This document shows positions 45,112-53,681 of a stretch of DNA of 64,000 bases, in pieces. Source of the stretch: Caldicoprobacter algeriensis (GTDB lineage: Bacteria > Bacillota > Clostridia > Caldicoprobacterales > Caldicoprobacteraceae); the NCBI RefSeq assembly GCF_023838525.1, contig NZ_JAHUQD010000007.1, forward strand, positions 1-64,000, given 5' to 3'. Position 1 is the first letter of the stretch; each line of letters begins with the position of its first letter. The position numbers and the translations under genes were made by a program. The notes beneath the pieces were generated by a model. The model worked only from the letters and a program-made list of their open reading frames with translations. It was not told the origin of the DNA and ran no database searches.

Positions 45112-46088
45112 AGGAGGAGCTGAAGGTAGACATTAAGGTAGAAGCAGACTTGTTTATCCTGGAATATAAGATCAATAGATATATCCAGCAAAACTGTTCT
45201 TATATATCTTCAGCTCCTCTTCTGGTTCTTGTAGCCAAGGAGCTTGCTACTAATATATTGAAGTACGGGGGAAGGGGTTTTATTGCGCTGAAAAGAGAAA
45301 AAAATACTTTGGCAGTTATTGCCGAGGATGAAGGTAATTTAAGCGAAAGAAGGTCAACCAGTAAAAGAAGCGGGCTTGGAATAGGGTTGGATGTAACGAG
45401 AAATTGCTGTGATAAGCTGGTCATTGAACAAAAAGCCGATGGGGGATTAAGAGTAGAAGCACTGTTTTCTCTTTTGCCAGAGAGTCACAATAAGGGTTCT
45501 GCTTTGCAAGTTGGAACAGCTTCCAGACCGCACTATTTGGAAGAAGAAAATGGAGATGTCTGTATATACAGAAATTTAGGCAATAGATTTTTTTTATTTT
45601 TAGCTGATGTTCTTGGGCACGGTAAAGGCGCTGGGGCTGTCGCAAACATGATCGAAGACTATATAAATAGCTTTCATGAAGAGCGTATAGAACGCATATA
45701 TAGCGGTCTTGAGGAATTGCTGCGGGATACACGTGGTTGTGCGGCTTTTATGGCATTTGTTTCTGAGTGTGAAATTGAGTATGTAAATATAGGAAATATA
45801 AAAGGTTGGATTGTAGATACAGGGCTTACGAAAAAGTTAAAGAACACCTCAGGTATTATCGGTAGATTGCCGGTAAGCTTAAAGGTATTTAAGGAGCCAA
45901 TTCTTACATCAAATTTTATTTTGGTGGTATGCAGCGATGGCATAAAGAACCAGTTTATTCCAACATTTGATATGAAATGGCTCAAAACCATGGAAGTAGA
46001 TGAAGCTGCACAGAAAATACTGCGGGAGTTCTCCGTAAAAGAAGATGATGCCAGCGTTTTGGTTGCGAGAGGGGGAATATGGTCATGA
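45108..46088 (+). CDS. GHKL ATPase - PP2C/SpoIIE phosphatase fusion (RsbX-like)
   Basis: 326 residues in two modules. The N-terminal RsbW/RsbT-like ATPase (about 1-125) has VAKELATNILKYGGRG and SGLGIGLDVTRNCCDKL. The C-terminal SpoIIE-type PP2C domain (about 130-325) has FLADVLGHGKGAGAVA and VVCSDGIKNQF, the metal-binding Asp positions. RsbX resets stressosomes by dephosphorylating RsbR and RsbS; the fused ATPase is typical of non-Bacillus stressosome operons. TTG 45108 overlaps the restored rsbT stop by 4 bp. Confidence 0.87.
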   Translation: MKEELKVDIKVEADLFILEYKINRYIQQNCSYISSAPLLVLVAKELATNILKYGGRGFIALKREKNTLAVIAEDEGNLSERRSTSKRSGLGIGLDVTRNCCDKLVIEQKADGGLRVEALFSLLPESHNKGSALQVGTASRPHYLEEENGDVCIYRNLGNRFFLFLADVLGHGKGAGAVANMIEDYINSFHEERIERIYSGLEELLRDTRGCAAFMAFVSECEIEYVNIGNIKGWIVDTGLTKKLKNTSGIIGRLPVSLKVFKEPILTSNFILVVCSDGIKNQFIPTFDMKWLKTMEVDEAAQKILREFSVKEDDASVLVARGGIWS

Positions 46089-46882
46089 AGGATTTAAGAC
46101 TATTTATTGATGAATATAAAAACTACCTTTCCAAGTTTATCTTAAAGGGTGGTCAGGATGATGTTCTGTTTGAAGCTTACCAAAATCTAATAAAGTTACT
46201 TGATGAATCTTTAGCACAGGCAGCAAATCTTTTGGATATTCACAATCAGGTTCTAAAGGAAGTGCTAAATATAAGAAACGATAATGACGTGGTTCAATGG
46301 ATATATATAGAAAGGGCCACAGAGTTTCTTGCACAAATACTTATTGCAACCGATGCTTTGCTTTTGTCTTTGAAAGAAAGCGTAGAAAAGGATCCGCTTA
46401 CAGGCCTTTACAACAGACTGGCTATTGAAAAGATGCTATCCAAGGTGTGGTCCACCGCTCAGACCACAAAAACTCCTTTTACGCTAGCGATGGTAGACCT
46501 CGATAATTTTAAAAGCATTAATGACAGCTATGGCCATATAGTAGGGGATGAAATTTTAAAGGAGGTAAGTTCGATTATAAAGAAGAGCCTTAGAGAAGAG
46601 GATGTGGTAATGAGGTATGGGGGCGAAGAGTTTGTCATTTTGCTTCCTGGAACAGACGGCAGCAGCGCATTAAATCCGCTTGAACGAATAAGAAGACGGA
46701 TAGAGAATGCTGAGCTTTCAGAATTTAAGTTGAAAATAACAGTCAGCATAGGGGGTGCAGTGTATCCCGACGATCGTCCTTTGGAGCCGGATGAGCTTAT
46801 AAAGTTTGCAGATGCAGCAATGTATGAGGCCAAGAAAGAGGGCAAGAACAGGATTGTATTTTATAGCCAGATTAAAAATTAA
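46085..46882 (+). CDS. Diguanylate cyclase with RsbU-N-like domain
   Basis: About 265 residues. The N-terminal 95 or so (DLRLFIDEYKNYLSKFILKG, VLFEAYQNLIKLLDESLAQA, NLLDIHNQVLKEVL) resemble the RsbT-binding domain of the phosphatase RsbU. The C-terminal GGDEF domain has DPLTGLYNR, LDNFKSINDSYGH and active RYGGEEFVILLPG. An RxxD inhibitory site is not obvious. So released RsbT would stimulate c-di-GMP synthesis instead of the SigB cascade, as described for the Moorella stressosome. ATG 46085 is 9 nt after GGGGGA; ATG 46079 is too close. Confidence 0.88.
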   Translation: MKDLRLFIDEYKNYLSKFILKGGQDDVLFEAYQNLIKLLDESLAQAANLLDIHNQVLKEVLNIRNDNDVVQWIYIERATEFLAQILIATDALLLSLKESVEKDPLTGLYNRLAIEKMLSKVWSTAQTTKTPFTLAMVDLDNFKSINDSYGHIVGDEILKEVSSIIKKSLREEDVVMRYGGEEFVILLPGTDGSSALNPLERIRRRIENAELSEFKLKITVSIGGAVYPDDRPLEPDELIKFADAAMYEAKKEGKNRIVFYSQIKN

Positions 46883-46901
46883 AGGGTGAGGGCATTTAAG
46901 T

Positions 46902-48287
46902 ATGGAATGCAATTTTAGCAAACGGGATGTTAGTTTAGCAACAGTCACAGCGGATGCTAGTTTAATAGAGGTGGCCGAAAAGCTGATTAACAGTCAGGGG
47001 GATTTAGTAATTGTCCAAAAAGGAGAAGGAGTACAAGGATATATTGATCATAAATCTATAATAAAGTGGTTTCTGAAAGAAGGAGATAAAGCAGCTCAAA
47101 TCAAAGCTGGGGATATTGCTGTAGAAATAAAAGAAAAAGATAAACTTCCTGAAAAAATTGATATTGAAAGTATTGTTGAGAGATTGAAACAGCGTGAGGG
47201 ACACTTGTTGTTGACGAACGAAAAAGGTGAGGTAATCAGAGGGCTTTCATTTATGGATGTGATAGATCAACTCAGTGCTTTTCATAAGCAAGAAAGACAT
47301 GAAAGGATTAAAGCGAAAAGACTAGCTAAAAATACTATTCTTTTTACACATTTAATGATAGATATGTTGCCCTTTGGTGTTATCTTAGTTTCCAGGGAGA
47401 GGGGTAAAATAGTTAAGTGCAACAGGCTTGCAAAAAAGATATTATCGGAAAATTTTTCAAACTATGATGAAATAACTGCCTTAATAAACGGTGTATACAA
47501 AGATAAAGTAATTGAAAGCAAGTCAGGAGCTTATTACAGGATGGAAGTTAATTCTTTAGATAAAAAAACAAATAACATTCTTGTTGCTTTTATAGATGTA
47601 TCTCGTGAATATACCCTGTTAAACCAAATAAAAGAAATACAGGAAGAAGTAGAAACTGCATTTTTGGCAATGCTTCCGGACCAGCGCATAGAGGCAAGGC
47701 TGAAGTCCATACCGGAATATATGGATGAATATGATGAAAATACCGGTATGATAAAAATAACTGGTATTATAGAAGATGGATGTTACAGGCATGTGGTGAA
47801 TATGCTGAAACTTTTAGCTGACACCTTTAAACAAGGTCTTATGGAACTACCGGGCATGAACAAGAATACACTGGTTCAGGCCACTATTCTTCACGACATC
47901 GGAAAAGTACAACCCGATTTAAAGGTGGGCGACGTAGTAAATCCAAAAGAAGTATTTGAGCAGGGTTTTTATCATGCGTTTAGGGGAGCTTCTTTAAGCA
48001 GGTCGTTATATGACATAAACGATGAGGTATATTACTTGATAAGGTATCATCATCATGCCGAGAATGAACTGCCTGCTGATTTCCCCGATTATTTGCTGGT
48101 TATGCACAGGTTTTTCCGGCTGATCGATGGGCTTTCTGCAGGCATAACGCGCAGGGGCTCCAAGGTAAAGATGAAGATAAAAGGTACCAAAATACTGGTT
48201 AGAGAACAGAGTAATTTTCCCTCATATAACCAGGAAATTGAGATGGACATTTATACGGGACGGGTTATAAGGCGCGATATAGAGTAG
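46902..48287 (+). CDS. CBS-PAS-HD signalling protein
   Basis: 461 residues. Two CBS-like repeats (about 1-125, VSLATVTADASLIEVAEKLI and LLLTNEKGEVIRGLSFMDVI), a PAS-like segment (about 145-245, LPFGVILVSRERGKIVKCNR), and an HD domain (about 295-410, ILHDIGKVQ with the His-Asp pair, and IRYHHHAENELP). It lacks the GYP motif, so c-di-GMP hydrolysis is not established. It follows the cyclase by 19 bp and is likely the last gene of the stressosome operon. It starts at ATG behind AGGGTGAGGG. Confidence 0.75.
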   Translation: MECNFSKRDVSLATVTADASLIEVAEKLINSQGDLVIVQKGEGVQGYIDHKSIIKWFLKEGDKAAQIKAGDIAVEIKEKDKLPEKIDIESIVERLKQREGHLLLTNEKGEVIRGLSFMDVIDQLSAFHKQERHERIKAKRLAKNTILFTHLMIDMLPFGVILVSRERGKIVKCNRLAKKILSENFSNYDEITALINGVYKDKVIESKSGAYYRMEVNSLDKKTNNILVAFIDVSREYTLLNQIKEIQEEVETAFLAMLPDQRIEARLKSIPEYMDEYDENTGMIKITGIIEDGCYRHVVNMLKLLADTFKQGLMELPGMNKNTLVQATILHDIGKVQPDLKVGDVVNPKEVFEQGFYHAFRGASLSRSLYDINDEVYYLIRYHHHAENELPADFPDYLLVMHRFFRLIDGLSAGITRRGSKVKMKIKGTKILVREQSNFPSYNQEIEMDIYTGRVIRRDIE

Positions 48288-48356
48288 TTTAACTCAGAGG
48301 CAGTAAAAGAATCATTATAGAAAATATAGAAAATGAAACTTTTCATCCCCTCCTAA

Positions 48357-48385
48357 TTGTAAATTTTTAGTAAAAACAATATTCT
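48357..48385 (+). promoter_or_regulatory. Promoter of the copy-2 structured leader
   Basis: -35 TTGTAA (48357-48362), a 17-bp spacer and -10 TATTCT (48380-48385). Transcription would begin near 48392, exactly at the first base of the 11-bp closing stem, which supports an RNA function for the element. Confidence 0.45.
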
Positions 48386-48391
48386 TGAACA

Positions 48392-48528
48392 CTCTCGAAA
48401 AGCAGCTGAGCAACATAGGCACAACGATTGATTTTGTAGGGCAACCTTGCAGAATAATTATGGGGTGAAGTCCCAAGGCCGAACCTGCAAACAAGCTAAA
48501 ATAAAGCTCTCAGACTTTTCGAGAGCAT
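48392..48528 (+). ncRNA. Twin structured leader element, copy 2
   Basis: It differs from copy 1 (32748-32884) at five of 137 positions. CTCTCGAAAAG (48392-48402) pairs with CTTTTCGAGAG (48515-48525). The alternative 3' hairpin is reduced to GCTCTC/GAGAGC. The element sits 37 bp before the serpin remnant. The sequence upstream to 48288 holds only the promoter. Confidence 0.6.
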
Positions 48529-48565
48529 ACATTCTTAAAAAAAGGGGAAATAAAAAATAAAGAAT

Positions 48566-49620
48566 ATGACGTGCATGTGTGCTGTTGCTCTTGTTATTGC
48601 GTTGGTGTTGAGTTCATGCAGCATGATGAACTGGGCTTTTATTGCTGGCTCTAAACTTCCACCTCCTGCGGAAAAGGTGGATGAAAGGCTGGTGGAGGCA
48701 AACATCAGGTTTAGCTTTAAGTTGTTCAACCAGCTGGTTGGTGACCAGGTAAAGGATAACGTGTTTATCTGTCCTGCGAGTATAGCCCTGGCTTTAACTA
48801 TGACGTACAACGGTGCCGACGGCGAAACAAAAGAAGCTATGGCCCAGGCTTTGGAGTTGCAAAACATGAGCATAGAAGAGGTCAACAAAGCTAATTACGA
48901 TTTATTGACCATACTGCAAAACCCCGATCCCAATATAAAAATATCCATTGCCAATTCTATCTGGGTAAGAGAAGGGGTTTCCTTTTACGAGGTGGGTGAG
49001 CAAACAAGTTTAACCCGGAGTAGACGCAGGAAGTCCCCTTTATTCTTGATGGCGGTACAACAAAAAGCTGTCAAGTGATGTTTCAATCAGACAGATATCC
49101 CTATTTTAAAGGGAATAACTTCCAAGTTGTTAGCCTTCCTTACGGAAAAGGCAGGATAAGCATGGTGATTATTCTACCTGATGAAGGAGTAAGTCTTAAG
49201 GATTTATGTCAAAGCATCAATTTAGAAAACTGGAAGACATAGATGAATTCCCTAAGTGAAACCGAGGGAGAAATAGGGCTTCCCAAGTTCAAAGTCGAAT
49301 ACGAGGCTAAAATGGAGAAAGCGTTGGAGAAATTTGGAATGGGTATGGCTTTTGATTCTGAAAAAGCAAATTTTGGTAAAATGCATCCTGTAGATCTAAA
49401 TCACAATCTTTATATAGGTAGTGTAAAACATAAAGCATTTGTGGAAATCAATGAAGAGGGCACCGAAGCCGGAGGTGCTACTTCGGTCGAGATGATGACA
49501 AAAGGCATGCCGTTGGATAGATTCAGGATGGTTGTGGATAGGCCTTTTGTGTTTGTAGTATGTGATAATTTAACGGGTGTTATACTGTTTGTAGGAGCAG
49601 TAGTGGATCTTGTTGTATGA
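48566..49620 (+). pseudogene. Serpin, disrupted
   Basis: Remnant of a secreted lipoprotein-like serine protease inhibitor. Signal with lipobox VLSSC, then serpin segments FSFKLFNQLVGDQVKDNVFI, SIALALTMTYNGADGETKEA and ISIANSIWVREGVSFYE to about 49000. About 85 residues are missing after that point and the frame shifts. PFILDGGTTKSCQVMFQSDR and VVSLPYGKGRISMVIILPDE continue in another frame, are stopped by TAG 49240-49242, then go on to the reactive-centre hinge EEGTEAGGATSVEMMTKG and the terminal PFVFVVCDNLTGVILFVG. Three lesions make an active product unlikely. Confidence 0.9.
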
Positions 49621-49670
49621 ATAGTTAGTTTTAACCAGAATTGATAACTATATCTAATTGCATTATTAGC

Positions 49671-49709
49671 CGTTAACCGAAAGATTTTTCTAAGGTTAAG
49701 GGTTTTTTA
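49671..49709 (+). terminator. Terminator-like hairpin after the serpin remnant
   Basis: TTAACC and GGTTAA enclose an inner GAAA/TTTC pairing within about 49671-49700 and are followed by GGGTTTTTTAT. Moderate strength. Confidence 0.5.
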
Positions 49710-49711
49710 TA

Positions 49712-49740
49712 TTGTTTTTTATATTAACATATTGTATTAT
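49712..49740 (+). promoter_or_regulatory. Promoter of the ROK glucokinase gene
   Basis: -35 TTGTTT (49712-49717), a 17-bp spacer and -10 TATTAT (49735-49740), 38 bp before the ATG. Confidence 0.5.
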
Positions 49741-49778
49741 TTGGTATAGAAATTCGTTAAATTGGGGAGGCATAGGGG

Positions 49779-50732
49779 ATGTATTACATAGGGATTGACC
49801 TTGGGGGAACCAATATAGCCGTAGGGCTGGTTGATGAAGAAGGAAAGATTATCCATAAGGATAGCGTTCCCACTTTAAATGAAAGGGAATATCCTGAAAT
49901 AATCAAGGATATGGCCATGCTTTCGTTGAAAGTGGTGAAGGACTCGGGTGTGTCTCTAAAGGAAGTAAAAGCCATAGGAATAGGGAGCCCGGGAACACCT
50001 AACAACGAGGAAGGCATTCTGGTGTATACAAACAACCTTAAATTCAGAAATGTACCAATGCGGGCTGAGATGCAGAAGTACATAGACCTTCCTGTCTATC
50101 TTGACAATGATGCCAACGTGGCCGCTCTTGCTGAGAGCGTGGCGGGTGCTTGCAAGGGAGCAAAGCACTCAGTCACAATTACGCTGGGTACGGGCGTGGG
50201 CACAGGAGTCGTAATAGATGGCAAGGTTTACAGCGGTTTTAACAATGCTGCCGCCGAGATGGGACACATGGTAATTGTGGTTGACGGTGAGCAGTGCACC
50301 TGCGGAAGAAAGGGATGCTGGGAGGCTTACGCTTCTGCCACCGCTTTGATACGTGAAACAAAAAAGGCTGCTGTTGCCAATCCTGATTCCTTGATAAACA
50401 AGCTTGTTGACGGAGATTTGTCAAAGATAAATGCTAAAACTCCATTTGATGCCGCAAGACAGGGAGATAAGGTTGGGTTGCAGATCGTAGAGGAATATAT
50501 GAAATACTTGGCCGAGGGTCTTGCAAACGTGATAAACATATTCCAGCCAGAAATTATAGCCATAGGCGGTGGAATTTCAAAAGAGGGAGAATACCTACTG
50601 GCGCCGCTCAGGAAGTTAGTAAGCGAAAAGGTCTATACTGTTGAGGGTGTACCTCAGACCAGGATAGTTGCCGCGCAGCTGGGTAATGATGCGGGCATAG
50701 TGGGTGCAGCAATGCTGGGGAAAATGTACTAA
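49779..50732 (+). CDS. glcK: ROK-family glucokinase
   Basis: 317 residues. ATP phosphate loop YIGIDLGGTNIAVGL at 3-17, active-site DNDANVAALAE, LGTGVGTGVVIDG, and the zinc-binding ROK motif CTCGRKGCWEAYAS (CxCGxxGCxE). It phosphorylates intracellular glucose and feeds the PfkA step encoded at 23388. The length and motifs fit bacterial glucokinases of Firmicutes. It starts at ATG behind GGGGAGG; a terminator follows. Confidence 0.92.
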   Translation: MYYIGIDLGGTNIAVGLVDEEGKIIHKDSVPTLNEREYPEIIKDMAMLSLKVVKDSGVSLKEVKAIGIGSPGTPNNEEGILVYTNNLKFRNVPMRAEMQKYIDLPVYLDNDANVAALAESVAGACKGAKHSVTITLGTGVGTGVVIDGKVYSGFNNAAAEMGHMVIVVDGEQCTCGRKGCWEAYASATALIRETKKAAVANPDSLINKLVDGDLSKINAKTPFDAARQGDKVGLQIVEEYMKYLAEGLANVINIFQPEIIAIGGGISKEGEYLLAPLRKLVSEKVYTVEGVPQTRIVAAQLGNDAGIVGAAMLGKMY

Positions 50733-50791
50733 ATTGACACGACTGCTAAAATTACAGAGAAAAGTTGCTGTATATTTTTGAATAAACCCGG

Positions 50792-50838
50792 GGGAGAATG
50801 TTTTAAAGTTAGATATGTTCTCCTCTGTTTTTGTTTTT
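50792..50838 (+). terminator. Terminator after glcK
   Basis: GGGAGAA (50792-50798) pairs with TTCTCCT (50818-50824) and is followed by TGTTTTTGTTTTT. The remainder of the 230-bp gap to 50963 holds no Cys-rich precursor ORF. Confidence 0.65.
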
Positions 50839-50962
50839 AATAGACAAGTTTGGCGTTTGGTGATATCATTAACTTGGTATTATTACTCGCTGCCTAAAGC
50901 AGATGATAAGCTCTTATTCAGGTAAACCTTTTATAATGTTTGTGTAAGGAGGAAGCTTAAGA

Positions 50963-52327
50963 GTGGTACATGCTTTTGAGATGAATGGACTTTACATCGC
51001 CGTGGACGTCAACAGCGGAAGCGTACACAGCCTTGACAAGATTGCATACGAAATTTTAAAGGCTTTTCCGGATGATTTTTCGGCAGACAGGGCAATTCAG
51101 GAGTTTGGGGATAGATTTGGAGTAGACAGCGTTAAAGAGGCATGTGAAGAGATTGAACAGCTTATAGAACAGGGAATGCTATACAGTCCTGAACTGGATG
51201 AAACATTTCTTTCCCGTCAGCTAGAGAACAGCAATGGCTTAAAAGCGCTATGCCTTCATGTGGTTCACGATTGCAACCTAAGCTGTGAGTACTGCTTTGC
51301 TTCTAAAGGGAGCTACTGTTCCGAAAGAAGGCTCATGCCTGAAGAAGTGGCTTTTAAAGCCATGGAGCACCTTGCCCAAAATTCCGGAAACAGAAGAAAT
51401 ATAGAGGTGGATTTTTTTGGAGGAGAGCCGCTGATCAACTTTGAAGTGATAAAAAAAGCTGTTGCTTACGGTAAAGAGCTTGAGAAGCGATATAATAAAA
51501 AATTCTATTTTACCATAACCACCAACGGCACGCTTTTGGATAGGGAAAAGATCGACTATATCAACGAAAACATGGACAACGTGGTCATCAGCCTTGATGG
51601 CAGGAAAAACATCCACGATGCCATGAGGTACTACAGAAACGGAGAGGGAAGCTATGACGAGATTGTGGCCTTAGCCAGACAACTGGTAAGCGGTAGAGGT
51701 GGTAAGAGTTATTACATAAGGGGGACATTTACAAATAGAAATTTAGACTTTGCTGAGGATGTTTTCCATATAGCTGGATTGGGTTTTGAAGAGGTATCGA
51801 TAGAACCGGTGGTGGGCAGTGGTCAACCATTTCACATCACGCACGAGCATATACCCGTAATTCTCGACGAGTATGAGAGGTTGGCCAAAAGAATACTGGA
51901 TTATATAAAGACGGGGAACAAGCTCAGATTTTACCATTTCAACATAAATCTTTATGGAGGGCCCTGTGTGCAAAGGAGGATTGTAGCCTGTGGTGCAGGG
52001 TTTGAATATCTAGCGGTATCGCCGGAAGGACATTTCTATCCCTGCCATCAATTTGTTGGGCAACCCCAGTTTATAATGGGAGATGTATTCAGTGGCATAG
52101 ATGACCCAATAGGATGGTCCGGCCAGTTTAAAAGGTGCAATATTTTGACAAAGGAAAAGTGCAGGAATTGCTGGGCTAAATATTTTTGTTCTGGAGGGTG
52201 TCATGCCAATGCATATTTTACAAACGGAAGCATCGACATCCCAAACGAGCTGGCATGTATTATGCAGCGCAAGAGGATAGAATGTGCACTTATGATAGAC
52301 GTAGCGCTTTCCCTTGAAAGCGCTTAA
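50963..52327 (+). CDS. SCIFF-type radical SAM/SPASM peptide maturase
   Basis: 454 residues. An N-terminal peptide-binding RRE-like region (VHAFEMNGLYIAVDVNSGSV) is followed by a radical SAM core with the cluster motif CNLSCEYC (near 107-114) and FFGGEPLINF. The C-terminal SPASM domain has CGAGFEYLAVSPEGHFYPCH, CRNCWAKYFCSGGCH and a final Cys in ELACIMQRKR. The family forms thioether bonds in the six-Cys SCIFF peptide, whose gene normally lies just upstream; none is visible in the flanking gaps. GTG 50963 is 9 nt after AGGAGG. Confidence 0.87.
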   Translation: MVHAFEMNGLYIAVDVNSGSVHSLDKIAYEILKAFPDDFSADRAIQEFGDRFGVDSVKEACEEIEQLIEQGMLYSPELDETFLSRQLENSNGLKALCLHVVHDCNLSCEYCFASKGSYCSERRLMPEEVAFKAMEHLAQNSGNRRNIEVDFFGGEPLINFEVIKKAVAYGKELEKRYNKKFYFTITTNGTLLDREKIDYINENMDNVVISLDGRKNIHDAMRYYRNGEGSYDEIVALARQLVSGRGGKSYYIRGTFTNRNLDFAEDVFHIAGLGFEEVSIEPVVGSGQPFHITHEHIPVILDEYERLAKRILDYIKTGNKLRFYHFNINLYGGPCVQRRIVACGAGFEYLAVSPEGHFYPCHQFVGQPQFIMGDVFSGIDDPIGWSGQFKRCNILTKEKCRNCWAKYFCSGGCHANAYFTNGSIDIPNELACIMQRKRIECALMIDVALSLESA

Positions 52328-52426
52328 CGGTTTGAGATAATGATTGTGCCTTTCGTTGCCATTTTAAAATAGGTAGGGTAACAAACATGTTAGGTATCAC
52401 AAAAGCTTATGAAAGGGGTGTGAATC

Positions 52427-53599
52427 TTGAAAATCGTCTTAGCGCCTGATTCGTTTAAAGGTACTTTTTCTTCCCTGGAAGTTATTGAACATCTGGAAGA
52501 GGTGGCAAAGCGGCACTTTTCACCTTTGGAGGTGATAAAGGTTCCCATTGCCGATGGCGGCGAGGGAACGGTGGATGCGCTTGTTACAGCCGCCAAAGGT
52601 GAGTACAGGACAGTTGAAGTAATGGGCCCGTTACCAGAGATGCGAGTTAAAGCAAAATACGGCATAATTCACGGCAGAACAGCGGTAATCGAAATGGCGC
52701 AGGCATCTGGGCTGCCCCTTATCCCGGCCGGTAAAAGGGATCCATTGAATGCTACGACCTATGGCACTGGTGAAATCATAAAGTCGGCGCTCGATGAAGG
52801 TATCCGGGATTTCATCATAGGGATTGGCGGTAGTGCCACCAACGACGGTGGAATTGGTGCCGCCCAGGCGCTGGGAGTTAAATTTCTGGACAGGTGGGGT
52901 AAAGAAGTGGGACGTGGCGGCAAACAGCTGCAGTTTATCGATAGAATCATCCTGGATGATATAGATCCACGGATTAAAGAAAGCAATATTACCGTCATAT
53001 GCGATGTGAGCAATCCCCTTACAGGACCTGACGGGGCTACCGCTGTGTATGGCCCGCAGAAAGGGGTAACTGAAGAGACCTTCGATATTTTGGAGTCTGG
53101 AATGAAAAACTACGAACGGCTAATCAAAGAGACAACCGGGATGGATATGAGCAAGATCCCAGGCTCAGGAGCAGCAGGAGGTCTTGGTGCTGCACTTGTT
53201 GCCTTCTTTGGTGCCGTACTAAAGCCGGGTATTGAGACCGTTCTGGACTATGTAAAGTTTGATGAGCTAATCGAGGGAGCAGACCTGGTAATAACAGGCG
53301 AAGGCAGAATTGATGGGCAATCTGTATACGGAAAGGTGCCCGTTGGAATAGCCAAGCGCTGTAGCATAAAAGGGATTAAAGTAGTCGCCATAGTAGGTGG
53401 GATGGGGCCAGGGGCGCAAAAAGTGTATGACTATGGAATATATGGCATTATGCCCACCGTGAACGCTCCTATGTTGCTGGATGAGGCTGTAGAGAGAGCT
53501 GAAGAGCTTTTGAAAGATGCCGCTGATCGAATGTTCAGGTTTATAAAACTGGGAATGAAGCTTAAACAGCGGGAATCCGGTAAATCGCAAAAAATTTAA
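52427..53599 (+). CDS. Glycerate 2-kinase (GarK/GlxK family)
   Basis: 390 residues: KIVLAPDSFKGTFSSLEV at the N-terminus, IADGGEGTVDALV, GIGGSATNDGGIGAAQALG and SGAAGGLGAAL, all typical of type I glycerate kinases. It converts glycerate to 2-phosphoglycerate for lower glycolysis. It starts at TTG behind GGGGTG. The C-terminal 20 residues are basic and not conserved. No other glycerate genes are adjacent; the neighbours are sugar enzymes. Confidence 0.92.
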   Translation: MKIVLAPDSFKGTFSSLEVIEHLEEVAKRHFSPLEVIKVPIADGGEGTVDALVTAAKGEYRTVEVMGPLPEMRVKAKYGIIHGRTAVIEMAQASGLPLIPAGKRDPLNATTYGTGEIIKSALDEGIRDFIIGIGGSATNDGGIGAAQALGVKFLDRWGKEVGRGGKQLQFIDRIILDDIDPRIKESNITVICDVSNPLTGPDGATAVYGPQKGVTEETFDILESGMKNYERLIKETTGMDMSKIPGSGAAGGLGAALVAFFGAVLKPGIETVLDYVKFDELIEGADLVITGEGRIDGQSVYGKVPVGIAKRCSIKGIKVVAIVGGMGPGAQKVYDYGIYGIMPTVNAPMLLDEAVERAEELLKDAADRMFRFIKLGMKLKQRESGKSQKI

Positions 53600-53603
53600 G
53601 CTG

Positions 53604-53632
53604 TTGAAAAAAGACTTCCAATATGGTAATAT
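53604..53632 (+). promoter_or_regulatory. Promoter of the Gfo/Idh dehydrogenase gene
   Basis: -35 TTGAAA (53604-53609), a 17-bp spacer and -10 TAATAT (53627-53632), right after the glycerate kinase stop. Confidence 0.55.
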
Positions 53633-53681
53633 CTTATCATGGAAAATGTAATTTTACCAAAATAAATAGGGAGGGTTAATA

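Noticed and set aside
50733-50962. SCIFF precursor gene upstream of the maturase
   Set aside because: All three plus-strand frames were read; none gives a Cys-rich peptide, and the gap is mostly terminator and AT-rich sequence.
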